From Streptomyces macrolidinus (GTDB lineage: Bacteria; Actinomycetota; Actinomycetes; Streptomycetales; Streptomycetaceae), in assembly GCF_023887685.1 (NCBI RefSeq), contig NZ_JAMWMR010000016.1, forward strand, positions 62,001 to 126,000: a stretch of 64,000 nucleotides of DNA, read 5' to 3'. A program made the translations under genes and the position numbers. Under the pieces are notes generated by a model. The model did no database searches and was not told where the DNA came from. It saw only the letters and a list, made by a program, of their open reading frames with translations. This document shows positions 1-7,674 of the stretch, one piece after another (position 1 is the stretch's first letter; each line of letters starts with the position of its first letter).

Positions 1-458
1 TGGACCCAGCCGAGGCGGATCAGCCGGGCCGCGAGCCAGTCGGTGACGTTGATGAGGTCGCGACCGGTGTCCTGGCCCGCGGCGAGCTGCGGCTTGACCT
101 TGCCGAAGAACTCGTTGTTGTCGTTGATGTCCTCGGTGTACTTGACGTCGATGCCGGTCCGTGCGGCGAACGCGTCGAGGGTGGGGTGCCTCTTCCCGCT
201 CTTGTCGATGTCGATGTACTCCGGCCAGTTGGAGAAGTTGACGACCTTCTCCTTCGCCGAGTGGTCCGAGGCGGAGACGCCTCCCTGTGACTTGCCCGCC
301 GCGGGGATCCCGCAGGCGCTCAGCGCCCCGAGTCCCCCCAGCGCGAATGCGCCGCCCGTGGCGGCTCGCAGCAGCGAGCGGCGGCCGAGGGAGGCCCTGC
401 CGCCGGACTGGCTGCGTTTCAGGGCCGGGAACAGGCGGTCGGCCTCGTACTGCTCCAT
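1..458 (-). CDS. polyamine ABC transporter substrate-binding lipoprotein, partial (N-terminal part)
   Basis: Only the first ~152 codons are in the window; the rest lies beyond the left edge. The family binds spermidine or putrescine outside the membrane and delivers it to a PotABC-type importer, whose other genes are probably further left. Visible are a twin-arginine-type signal (GRRSLLR, residues 25-31), a hydrophobic stretch and a lipobox LSAC with Cys49. The mature part starts with the family-typical NFSNWPEYID block, followed by EDINDNNEFFGKVKP and GRDLINVTDWLAARL. It starts 49 nt after the aldehyde dehydrogenase gene on the same strand, so the two are probably co-transcribed. It is a paralogue of the protein at 7675-8880. 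Polyamine specificity is inferred from family resemblance and the neighbouring dehydrogenases. Confidence 0.85.
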   Translation of the reverse strand, partial: MEQYEADRLFPALKRSQSGGRASLGRRSLLRAATGGAFALGGLGALSACGIPAAGKSQGGVSASDHSAKEKVVNFSNWPEYIDIDKSGKRHPTLDAFAARTGIDVKYTEDINDNNEFFGKVKPQLAAGQDTGRDLINVTDWLAARLIRLGWV

Positions 459-507
459 GCGCGTGGTGCCCTTTCGGGAGGTCGGCCGCGGACGGCGGCC
501 GACGTGG

Positions 508-2061
508 CTATCGGTCCCCGAAGATCGTGCGGTGCCAGTCCTTCCTGACCACCGCGGTGTTGTCGAACATTACGTGCTTGATCTGGGTGTATTCCTCGAA
601 CGAGTACGCGGACATGTCCTTGCCGAAGCCGGACGCCCGGTATCCGCCGTGCGGCATCTCGCTGATGATCGGGATGTGGTCGTTGACCCACACACAGCCC
701 GCCTGGATCTCGCGGGTGGCGCGGCCGGTGCGGTACACGTCTCGGCTCCAGGCGGAGGCGGCCAGGCCGTACGGGGTGTCGTTGGCGAGCCGGATGCCGT
801 CGTCGTCGGAGTCGAAGGGGAGCACGACCAGGACCGGTCCGAACAGCTCGGACTGGACGATCTCGCTGTCCTGGGCGGCGTCGGCGACGAGGGTGGGCCG
901 GTAGTAGGCGCCCTCGGCGAGGTCGCCCCCGGGTGCCTCGCCGCCGGTGACCACGCGCGCGTAGGCGCGGGCCCGGTCGACGAATCCGGCGACGCGGTCG
1001 CGCTGGACGTGGGAGATCAGCGGGCCGAGGTCGGTGCCGGGGGCGAAGGGGTCGCCGAGCCGGACGGTCTCCATGAGGGCGGCGGTCCGGGCCACGAACT
1101 CGTCGTAGAGGGGGCGCTGTACGTACGCGCGGGTGGCGGCCGTGCAGTCCTGGCCGGTGTTGATGAGCGCGCCCGCGACCGCGCCGTTGACGGCGGCCTC
1201 CAGGTCGGCGTCGTCGAAGACGACGAAGGGTGCCTTGCCGCCGAGTTCCAGGTGGATCCGCTTGACGGTGGTGGTGGCGATCTCGGCGACGCGCTTGCCG
1301 ACGGCGGTGGAGCCGGTGAAGGAGGTCATGGCCACGTCCGGGTGGCCCACGAGGTGCTCGCCCGCCTCCTTGCCCGTGCCGGTGACGATGTTGATCACGC
1401 CGTCCGGGATGCCCGCCTCGGTGGCGGCCTGGGCGAACAAGAGCGAGGTCAGCGGGGTGAGTTCGGCGGGCTTCAGGACGATCGTGTTGCCCGCGGCGAT
1501 CGCCGGGAGGACCTTCCAGGCGGCCATCTGGAGGGGGTAGTTCCAGGGCGCGATGGAGCCGACCACGCCGATGGGCTCGCGGCGCACGTACGAGGTGTGG
1601 TCGCCGGAGTACTCACCGGCGGACTGCCCCTGGAGATGCCGGGCGGCCCCGGCGAAGAAGGCGGTGTTGTCGATGGTGCCCGGGACGTCGAACTCCCGGG
1701 TCAGCTTGAGCGGCTTGCCGCACTGGAGGGACTCGATCCGGGCGAACTGCTCGGCGCGGTCGGCAAGGACGGCGGCGAAGCGGTGCAGCGCGTCCGAGCG
1801 CTCGCCCGGGGTGGCGGTGGACCAGGCCGGGAAGGCGGCGCGGGCGGCGGCCACGGCACGGTCGACGTCGTCGGCGCCGGCCAACTCGTACCGGTGGACC
1901 TCGGCACCGGTCGAGGGATCGATCACCGCGTGTGTACGGCCCGATGTGCCCTTGGTCAGCCTGCCCGCGATGTACTGGGCGCCGTCCGCGAAACGTTCCT
2001 GTACGTCGTTCTGCGTCTGGAAGCGGGTGTCGGCCTCGCCGTCATGTCCCGGGTTGTGCAT
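508..2061 (-). CDS. aldehyde dehydrogenase, probable gamma-aminobutyraldehyde dehydrogenase
   Basis: NAD(P)-dependent aldehyde dehydrogenase of 517 residues, probably oxidising gamma-aminobutyraldehyde (from putrescine) to GABA in the cytoplasm. The catalytic Cys306 lies in GQDCTAATR and the general-base Glu272 in HLELGGKAP; the cofactor region APWNYPLQMAAWKVLPAI and the substrate-side NTPYGLAASAWS block are also present. The ATG start is chosen because a strong ribosome site (GGAGGAGAG) sits just before it; the open frame continues upstream only as read-through antisense to the NADAR gene. It precedes the polyamine-binding lipoprotein gene by 49 nt. A second ALDH-binding-protein pair lies at 7675-10471. 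Substrate is inferred from context; a betaine- or other aminoaldehyde dehydrogenase cannot be excluded. Confidence 0.88.
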   Translation of the reverse strand: MHNPGHDGEADTRFQTQNDVQERFADGAQYIAGRLTKGTSGRTHAVIDPSTGAEVHRYELAGADDVDRAVAAARAAFPAWSTATPGERSDALHRFAAVLADRAEQFARIESLQCGKPLKLTREFDVPGTIDNTAFFAGAARHLQGQSAGEYSGDHTSYVRREPIGVVGSIAPWNYPLQMAAWKVLPAIAAGNTIVLKPAELTPLTSLLFAQAATEAGIPDGVINIVTGTGKEAGEHLVGHPDVAMTSFTGSTAVGKRVAEIATTTVKRIHLELGGKAPFVVFDDADLEAAVNGAVAGALINTGQDCTAATRAYVQRPLYDEFVARTAALMETVRLGDPFAPGTDLGPLISHVQRDRVAGFVDRARAYARVVTGGEAPGGDLAEGAYYRPTLVADAAQDSEIVQSELFGPVLVVLPFDSDDDGIRLANDTPYGLAASAWSRDVYRTGRATREIQAGCVWVNDHIPIISEMPHGGYRASGFGKDMSAYSFEEYTQIKHVMFDNTAVVRKDWHRTIFGDR

Positions 2062-2247
2062 GTCGCTCTCCTCCGCCGCCGGCCGCGGTCCACCGCGGGG
2101 CTGGCGTAGCTCCAGCTCGAATTGAGTGCCGATCCTGACAGAGCCGCAACAGCTCAACAAGTGATTCCGTTGTTGCCTTTTGGTTACGCGACGGAATCTG
2201 TCGGACCAGGTGTCGAGTTCCGATCGGAAAGGAAGGACGGAGTGTCC

Positions 2248-2829
2248 GTGGTGCGTGCCAGACTGCCATGCATGATCGATTCCAGGGAATCCCTGGTCAG
2301 GGAGATACAGGCGGGTGCCGCCCTGAAGTACCTGTACTTCTGGGGCCATCGCCCGCCCGCGGACGGCCGGATCGGGAAGAGCTGCCTGAGCCAGTGGTGG
2401 CCGTCGCCGTTCACCGTGGACGGCGTGGAGTACGCGACCGCGGAGCACTGGATGATGGCGTCGAAGGCGCGGCTCTTCGCCGACGCGGAGGCGGAGCGCG
2501 CGGCCGTCCGGGCGCCGAATCCGGCGCTCGCGAAGAAGGCGGGGCGGCTGGTACGGGGCTTCGACGACGCCGTGTGGGAGCGCGAGCGGTTCGCGATCGT
2601 GGTCGAGGGCAGCGTCCACAAGTTCGCGGCGCATCCGGCGCTGCGGGAGTTCCTGCTGACCACCGGGGACCGGGTGCTGGTGGAGGCGAGCCCCGTGGAC
2701 CGGGTGTGGGGCATCGGGCTCGCGGCGGACGACGAGCGGACGGCGGATCCGGAGCGCTGGCGGGGGCTGAATCTGCTCGGGTTCGCGCTGATGGAGGCGC
2801 GGGAGCGGCTGCGGTCAGGGGCGGAGTAG
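2248..2829 (+). CDS. NADAR family protein (YbiA/RibX-like N-glycosidase)
   Basis: About 193 residues. The body shows the NADAR pattern: YFWGHRP, LSQWWPSPF, YATAEHWMMASKA (the conserved W/E/H region), VRGFDDAVWERERF, KFAAHPALREFLL and a C-terminal DRVWGIGLAADD followed by GLNLLGFALM. Family members hydrolyse N-glycosidic bonds; known roles include damage control of riboflavin-pathway intermediates and removal of ADP-ribose from guanine. No DarT-like ADP-ribosyltransferase or riboflavin gene is adjacent, so the role here is open. I chose GTG at 2248 because AAGGAAGGACGG precedes it at suitable spacing; ATG at 2272 (MIDSRESL) and GTG 2242/2251 are alternatives. It is divergent from the aldehyde dehydrogenase gene. 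Confidence 0.85.
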   Translation: MVRARLPCMIDSRESLVREIQAGAALKYLYFWGHRPPADGRIGKSCLSQWWPSPFTVDGVEYATAEHWMMASKARLFADAEAERAAVRAPNPALAKKAGRLVRGFDDAVWERERFAIVVEGSVHKFAAHPALREFLLTTGDRVLVEASPVDRVWGIGLAADDERTADPERWRGLNLLGFALMEARERLRSGAE

Positions 2830-2848
2830 GAGGGGGAGCAGGAGGGAA

Positions 2849-2875
2849 GGGGCCGGCCGGTTGTGGGCCGACCCC
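2849..2875. terminator. hairpin between convergent genes
   Basis: A 10-bp stem (GGGGCCGGCC / GGCCGACCCC, one G-T pair) with a 7-nt loop lies between the NADAR gene (+) and the DUF4190 gene (-). Position and symmetry fit a bidirectional terminator without a T-tract, as is common in Streptomyces. Confidence 0.6.
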
Positions 2876-2931
2876 TGTGGCGGCGGCGCCGACCCTCCCC
2901 GGCCGGCCCTCTCCGGCGGCGGGGCAGCCGC

Positions 2932-3435
2932 TCAGAACATGCTCAGACCGCCGAGCAGGCTCGCGAAGAACAGGAATCCCAGCAGCGGCAGGATCACGGT
3001 GGCCGTGATCCCGCAGACGAGACCGGAGGTCGCCGCGCCCTTGTTGGTGGCCTCGCCGCGGTTCGCCTTCCCCCTGCCGATCGCGCCGAAGATGATCGCG
3101 AGGATGCCCAGGATGATCCCGAAGACCACCAGGAATCCGGTCAGGGTGCACACCAGGCCGATGATGCCCAGCACCAGTCCCGTGGTACCCATGCCGTTGC
3201 TCGGCGGCATGGCCATGACATAGGCAGGCGCCTGCGGGTAGCCGACGGGGGCCTGCGGGTAACCGGCGGGAGCCTGCGGGTATCCGGCACCGGCGGGCGG
3301 CGCGGCCGGGTAGGACGGCGTCTGCGGGGCCGCCTGCGGGTAGCCGTACACAGGTTCCGACTGCGGCGCGTATCCCGGGGACGGCGGCTGGGACGGCGGC
3401 CCGAACCCACCGGGCCCGGGATTGGTGTCGGACAT
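2932..3435 (-). CDS. DUF4190 domain membrane protein with Pro/Tyr/Gln-rich N-terminus
   Basis: 167 residues. Residues 1-72 are a low-complexity, presumably disordered cytoplasmic segment with repeats of the type GYPQAP (about four units, encoded by near-identical DNA at 3225-3295). Two hydrophobic segments follow (about residues 82-115 and 139-165), separated by a short basic loop GRGKANRGEATNKGAATSG. This arrangement is the DUF4190 small membrane protein architecture, common in Actinobacteria and without an established biochemical function. A similar but not identical protein is encoded next door at 3546-4145, suggesting an old tandem duplication. The ATG start is preceded by GGGGAG. No enzyme motif is visible. 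Confidence 0.8.
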   Translation of the reverse strand: MSDTNPGPGGFGPPSQPPSPGYAPQSEPVYGYPQAAPQTPSYPAAPPAGAGYPQAPAGYPQAPVGYPQAPAYVMAMPPSNGMGTTGLVLGIIGLVCTLTGFLVVFGIILGILAIIFGAIGRGKANRGEATNKGAATSGLVCGITATVILPLLGFLFFASLLGGLSMF

Positions 3436-3545
3436 GAAACGATCTCCCCTCGTTGACAGTCAAGGCATCGTAATGGCCCAACTGCGCTGAGTGCACCGGT
3501 CTTTGGGATCGCCGGGACCGCCGGGAGCGGCGAGGGCGCGAGACG

Positions 3546-4145
3546 TCAGCGGCGGAACAGCATCGTGACCGAGGTACGGAGCGCGTCACCGGCATAGGGC
3601 GAGTCGGGGTCCGCGGGGATGTGGGTGACCGCGAAGAAGATCCCGATGATCATCAGCGTGATCACGGCGACGCCTAGGGCGAGCCCGATGATGCCGAGGA
3701 CGAACCCCGCCTGGGCCTGCCCGTAGTTGTCGGCCTCCCCCTGGTCGGCGCGCTTGCGCCCCTTGACCCCGAAGACCACCGCGAGGATCCCGAGGACCAG
3801 CGAGACCACCCCGTACAGACAGAAGAGACAGACCGAGAGGATGCCGAGCACCAGGGCCGCGATCCCGAGCCCGTTCCGCGGCTGCATCGGCATACCGGGC
3901 CAGCCGTAGCCCGCGTAGTACCCGGAGGCGTCGTACGGAACCGCTCCGGGACCGGTGGGCGCGATCGGCGGCGGGGGCACGGGGAAGCCCTGGTCGCCAC
4001 CGCCGGGCGGAGGGGGCGCCGATCGACCGTGGTACGGAAACGGTGACGGCGGCGGCCCGGCCTGCGGCTTGTCCAGAGGCACCTTGTGCTCGGGCGGCGC
4101 CCACGGATCACGCGCGTCCTGCCCCGAATGTGCTTCCTCACCCAC
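3546..4145 (-). CDS. DUF4190 domain membrane protein
   Basis: 199 residues from a GTG start. AAGGGGG lies about 7 nt upstream, and the longer open frame upstream of this codon has no comparable ribosome site. The N-terminal ~90 residues are Pro/Gly-rich (PPPPGGG, VPPPPIAP). Two membrane-spanning stretches follow, NGLGIAALVLGILSVCLF onward and AGFVLGIIGLALGVAVITL, joined by a charged loop GRKRADQGEADNYGQAQ. It is a paralogue of the neighbouring 2932-3435 product; both share the LGI(I/L) hydrophobic pattern and the G(R/K)(G/K)..AD.GEA loop. Function is unknown. A membrane-associated or envelope role is an inference from the topology only. Confidence 0.78.
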   Translation of the reverse strand: MGEEAHSGQDARDPWAPPEHKVPLDKPQAGPPPSPFPYHGRSAPPPPGGGDQGFPVPPPPIAPTGPGAVPYDASGYYAGYGWPGMPMQPRNGLGIAALVLGILSVCLFCLYGVVSLVLGILAVVFGVKGRKRADQGEADNYGQAQAGFVLGIIGLALGVAVITLMIIGIFFAVTHIPADPDSPYAGDALRTSVTMLFRR

Positions 4146-4270
4146 GGCCCAGCCCCCTTGATCTCCGACCCGCCATGCTACGACCGCGCACAACCACCAC
4201 TTCGCCCACCCCGGCCGCCCGGTCCGCGGCGACTCCGCAGACTGTCCTGCCCGGTCCCCCACCCGTACGC

Positions 4271-4438
4271 CTAAGGGCTGTCCCGTAATCCCTGGCGGAT
4301 CAGCGCGCGGCGTCGGATGCGGTGCATCGCAAGGCGGAGGGACGCCCGAATACTGGACGTATTCGGGCGTTCCGACAACGCGGCGAGGTGCCGTAGCCGT
4401 CGTCGCGCGCCCGTCAGGGATTACGGGACAGCCCTTAG
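4271..4438. repeat. 168-bp palindromic (MITE-like) hairpin element with perfect 24-bp terminal inverted repeats
   Basis: Positions 4271-4294 and 4415-4438 are exact reverse complements over 24 bp (outer end CTAAGGGCTGTCCCG). The interior also folds: a near-perfect stem is centred on the 5-nt loop TGGAC at 4354-4358 (GAATAC/GTATTC arms), and more distal arms pair with a few mismatches and G-T pairs. It contains no gene. It fills most of the 378-nt gap between the DUF4190 gene (-) and the adenosine deaminase gene (+), and I see no other gene there. No obvious target-site duplication flanks it. A related hairpin with the same loop lies at 12540-12688. It may be a non-autonomous mobile or RNA-structure repeat and could also end transcription. 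Confidence 0.8.
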
Positions 4439-4523
4439 GATCGTCCCCGCACCACCGATCAGCCGATCACCCGCGTCCGTCGCCCTCGCCCGGCGTCAGG
4501 GCGCCGTTTCCGGGGAGGACCCC

Positions 4524-5582
4524 TTGACCGACCACCGTGACACCCCTGCCGTGCGTGAGCTGCGCACCTTCATCGCCGGGCTGCCCAAGGCCGAACTGCA
4601 TGTGCACCACGTCGGCTCCGCCTCCCCCCGTATCGTCTCGGAGCTGGCCGCCCGCCATCGTGACTCCCGGGTGCCCGCCGATCCCGAGGCGCTCGCCGAG
4701 TACTTCACGTTCACGGACTTCGCCCACTTCATCGACGTGTACCTGTCCGTGGTCGACCTCGTCCGCACCCCCGAGGACGTACGGCTGCTGACGTACGAGA
4801 TCGCGCGCGACATGTCCCGGCAGCAGGTCCGCTACGCGGAGCTGACCCTCACCCCGTACTCCTCCACCCGTCGCGGCATGGACGAGCGGGCGTTCATGGA
4901 CGCGATCGAGGACGCCCGCAAGGCGGCGGAGGCCGACTTCGGGACCGTGCTGCGCTGGTGCTTCGACATCCCCGGCGAGGCGGGCCTCGAATCCGCCGAG
5001 GAGACGGTACGGCTCGCCACCGACGACCGGCTGCGCCCCGAGGGGCTGGTCTCGTTCGGGCTCGGCGGCCCTGAGATCGGCGTGCCCCGGCCGCAGTTCA
5101 AGCCCTACTTCGACCGCGCCATAGCCGCCGGGCTGCGCTCCGTGCCCCACGCGGGCGAGACGACCGGGCCCGAGACGGTCTGGGACGCCCTGACCGACCT
5201 GCGGGCCGAGCGCATCGGACACGGGACCAGCTCCGCCCAGGACGCGAAGCTGCTCGCCCATCTCGCCGAGCACCGCATCCCGTTGGAGGTCTGCCCCACC
5301 TCCAACATCGCGACCCGCGCGGTCCGCACCCTGGACGAGCACCCCCTCACGACGTTCGTCCAGGCCGGCGTCATGGTCACCATCAACTCCGACGACCCGC
5401 CGATGTTCGGCACCGACCTCAACAACGAATACGAGGTCGCCGCACGGCTGTTGGACCTTGACGAGCGAGGGCTGGCCGATCTCGCCAAGAACGCCGTCGA
5501 GGGCTCCTTCCTCGACCCGGCGGGCAAGGCACGGCTCACGGCCGAGATCGACTCCTACACCTCGGCGTGGCTCGCGCCCTGA
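4524..5582 (+). CDS. add: adenosine deaminase
   Basis: 352 residues. Cytoplasmic metal-dependent deaminase converting adenosine (and deoxyadenosine) to inosine in purine salvage. The first metal-binding pair is His26/His28 in ELHVHHVGS. The catalytic and metal ligands continue with SVPHAGET, ERIGHGTSS and TINSDDPPMFGTDL, in the expected order and spacing for a TIM-barrel deaminase. The TTG start is preferred because GGGAGGACC precedes it at good spacing; the open frame upstream runs through the palindromic repeat and has no ribosome site. The related enzyme adenine deaminase is a possible alternative specificity. No operon partner; the next gene starts 44 nt downstream on the same strand. Confidence 0.9.
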   Translation: MTDHRDTPAVRELRTFIAGLPKAELHVHHVGSASPRIVSELAARHRDSRVPADPEALAEYFTFTDFAHFIDVYLSVVDLVRTPEDVRLLTYEIARDMSRQQVRYAELTLTPYSSTRRGMDERAFMDAIEDARKAAEADFGTVLRWCFDIPGEAGLESAEETVRLATDDRLRPEGLVSFGLGGPEIGVPRPQFKPYFDRAIAAGLRSVPHAGETTGPETVWDALTDLRAERIGHGTSSAQDAKLLAHLAEHRIPLEVCPTSNIATRAVRTLDEHPLTTFVQAGVMVTINSDDPPMFGTDLNNEYEVAARLLDLDERGLADLAKNAVEGSFLDPAGKARLTAEIDSYTSAWLAP

Positions 5583-5626
5583 GTCCTCCGGGTCGCCTCG
5601 TCGCACCCCGGCGGCACAATGGGCGC

Positions 5627-6310
5627 ATGCGTACCGTGACTGCCGTGGCCCATCGCGGCGACCCCTACCTTCACCGCGAGAACACCCTCGACTCCCTGCG
5701 TTCCGCGCTCGGACGCGGCGCGGACGCGGTGGAGATCGACGTACGGCTCACTCGGGACGGCGTTGCCGTCCTGCTGCACGACGAGACGCTGAAGCGGCTG
5801 TGGGGCCACGACCGGCCGCTCACCTCGCTCACCTCCGACGAGGTGCGGGGGCTGACGGGGGGTCGCGTGCCGACGCTGGCGGACGCGCTGGCCGCGACCG
5901 ACGGAAGCCGGGTCATGATCGACCTGCCCGGCGGCCCGTCGGCCCGCGCCGTACGCCGGATCGTGGACACCGTCCGGCAGTGCGGGGCCGCGGAGCGCGT
6001 GTACTACTGCGCGGGCGCGCGGACCATGCTGGCGGTCCGGGCCGCCGACGCCGCCGCGGAGATCGCACTGACCTGGACGTCGCTCGCGCGCCCGCGCCCG
6101 GCCGTGCTGGAGGCCGTGCGCCCGCGCTGGCTCAACTACCGATTCGGCCTGGTCGACCGGGAGTTGGCGGAGCGGGTGCATCGGGACGGCTGTCTGCTGT
6201 CCGTCTGGACGCCGGACACCCGCCGCTCCATGCGGCGCCTCCTCGACCTGGGCGTGGACTCGATCACGACGAACCGCATCGAGACGTTGCGCGCGGCACG
6301 CGAGGGCTGA
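5627..6310 (+). CDS. glycerophosphodiester phosphodiesterase family protein
   Basis: 227 residues, no signal peptide. The N-terminal VAHRGDPYLHRENTLDS carries the His-Arg-Gly and Glu-Asn-Thr residues of the GDPD TIM barrel. EIDVRLTRDGVAVLLHDET supplies the acidic metal ligands and the second His, and the C-terminal VDSITTNRIETL matches the family's closing block. Members hydrolyse glycerophosphodiesters to sn-glycerol 3-phosphate and an alcohol. The ATG at 5627 is chosen since the protein then begins right before the first conserved block; its ribosome site is weak. It lies 44 nt behind adenosine deaminase and may be co-transcribed with it. Substrate is not predictable from sequence. Confidence 0.88.
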   Translation: MRTVTAVAHRGDPYLHRENTLDSLRSALGRGADAVEIDVRLTRDGVAVLLHDETLKRLWGHDRPLTSLTSDEVRGLTGGRVPTLADALAATDGSRVMIDLPGGPSARAVRRIVDTVRQCGAAERVYYCAGARTMLAVRAADAAAEIALTWTSLARPRPAVLEAVRPRWLNYRFGLVDRELAERVHRDGCLLSVWTPDTRRSMRRLLDLGVDSITTNRIETLRAAREG

Positions 6311-6439
6311 GCCGCTGAGCCCCTAGGGGCGACCCCGGGGCCGGTCCTCGGGGCCGTGCCCTCCTCGGCGACGATCCCCCGCTCCAGTACCGCCGCACAG
6401 GATGAACACCACGCATCCCACCGGAATCTGGAGCAGCCG

Positions 6440-7597
6440 ATGCAGCTACGTCCGTCCGCCGTGGCACTCGCCACCGCCCTCGCCGTGGGTCTGACCACCC
6501 TTCCCCTGGCGGGAGTTGCCGCCGCCCACTCGGCGCCGTCGAAGTCCTGTTCCGCGCAGACGAGTTCACCGTCCACGTCCCGCGGCCCCGATGCCGAGGC
6601 CCTGTGCGCGGCGCTCGCCGGACTGCCCGACCAGGACGCCACGGCGGCGATCATCCGCGTGGGCGGCAAGGGGAGTTGGCACGGGGTGGCCGGGGTGCGG
6701 GACATCACGACGGGGGCACCGGCCCTGGAGAACGCGCGCTTCCGCGCGGGTTCCGTCACGAAGGTCGTCACCGCGTCCCTCGTCCTGCAACTCGCCGCGG
6801 AGGGGCGCGTCCGCCTCGACGGCACCGTGCAGCACTACCTTCCGGGGCTGCTGACCAAGGACTTCAAGCCCATCACCGTACGGCAGTTGCTGAACTACAC
6901 CAGCGGCCTGGACGCCGGCGCCTCCCTCGGCGACTCGGTCGAGGACGGATACCCGCACCGCTTCGAGACCCTGACGCCCCGTCAGGTCGTCGCGACTGCG
7001 GTCGCCAAGGGCCCGCAGTGGGACCCCGGCACCCGGCAGGAGTACTCCAACATCCACTACACCGTCCTCGGCATGCTGATCGAGAAGGTCACCGGCGACT
7101 CGTACGCGCACCAGGCGTCCGTACGGATCTTCCAGCCGCTCGGCATGCGCGACACCTCGTTCCCGCAGGGCCCCGACCCGCTGATCCACGGCCCGCACAA
7201 CCGCGGATACGACAAGTTCAGTGGCGAGTTGACCGATGTCACCGACTGGAACATGTCCGACCGCTGGGCGGCCGGCGACCTGATCTCGACCACCGCCGAC
7301 CTCGAACGACTGCTGGTGGCACTGTTCCGCGGCAAGGTCGTCCCCAAGCCGCAGCTCAAGGAGATGTTCACCCTCCCGCACGTGCCCGGGGCGCGGTACG
7401 CCGCGGGCCTGGAGAAGCTCGAACTGAACGGCAAGGTGATCTGGGGCAAGACGGGCTCACGCCCCGGTTACGCCACGGCGATCGCCGCCGCCCCCGACCT
7501 GTCCCGCACCCTGGTCTACTCGGTGAACGCGACGGACGCGAAGGGCGACGGCCTCCCCATCGCCGAACGCTTCGGCTTCCCGGCGTTCAACCGCTGA
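6440..7597 (+). CDS. secreted serine hydrolase, beta-lactamase / D-Ala-D-Ala carboxypeptidase family
   Basis: 385 residues. A signal peptide (MQLRPSAVALATALAVGL, cleavage probably after VAAAHSA) indicates export. The active-site motifs of class C beta-lactamase/DD-peptidase enzymes are all present: Ser105-x-x-Lys108 (SVTK), Tyr202-Ser-Asn (YSN) and Lys337-Thr-Gly (WGKTGSRPGY). It therefore most likely acts outside the membrane on a D-amino-acid peptide, amide or ester; whether it trims peptidoglycan, cleaves beta-lactams or acts as an esterase cannot be told from sequence. GGAG 6 nt before the ATG supports the start. It faces the polyamine-binding lipoprotein gene convergently. Confidence 0.88.
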   Translation: MQLRPSAVALATALAVGLTTLPLAGVAAAHSAPSKSCSAQTSSPSTSRGPDAEALCAALAGLPDQDATAAIIRVGGKGSWHGVAGVRDITTGAPALENARFRAGSVTKVVTASLVLQLAAEGRVRLDGTVQHYLPGLLTKDFKPITVRQLLNYTSGLDAGASLGDSVEDGYPHRFETLTPRQVVATAVAKGPQWDPGTRQEYSNIHYTVLGMLIEKVTGDSYAHQASVRIFQPLGMRDTSFPQGPDPLIHGPHNRGYDKFSGELTDVTDWNMSDRWAAGDLISTTADLERLLVALFRGKVVPKPQLKEMFTLPHVPGARYAAGLEKLELNGKVIWGKTGSRPGYATAIAAAPDLSRTLVYSVNATDAKGDGLPIAERFGFPAFNR

Positions 7598-7610
7598 CAC
7601 CCGAGAGCGA

Positions 7611-7634
7611 AGGAGCCGGTCCCCATCGGCTCCT
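7611..7634. terminator. hairpin between convergent genes
   Basis: Perfect 8-bp inverted repeat AGGAGCCG / CGGCTCCT with an 8-nt loop, between the serine hydrolase gene (+) and the polyamine-binding protein gene (-). Likely a bidirectional terminator. Confidence 0.55.
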
Positions 7635-7674
7635 CCAGCCGCTCGATCGCCGCTCCATACGCGGCAGTCGGGGC

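Noticed and set aside
43..2109. 688-codon open frame on the + strand
   Set aside because: Antisense to the aldehyde dehydrogenase and binding-protein genes, no ribosome site, no family resemblance; long shadow frames are normal at this GC content.
508..2634. Apparent N-terminal extension of the aldehyde dehydrogenase
   Set aside because: The added ~190 residues are antisense to the NADAR gene; a strong ribosome site precedes the internal ATG at 2061.
3225..3295. Tandem ~27-bp repeats
   Set aside because: In-frame GYPQAP repeats in the DUF4190 protein, no independent element.
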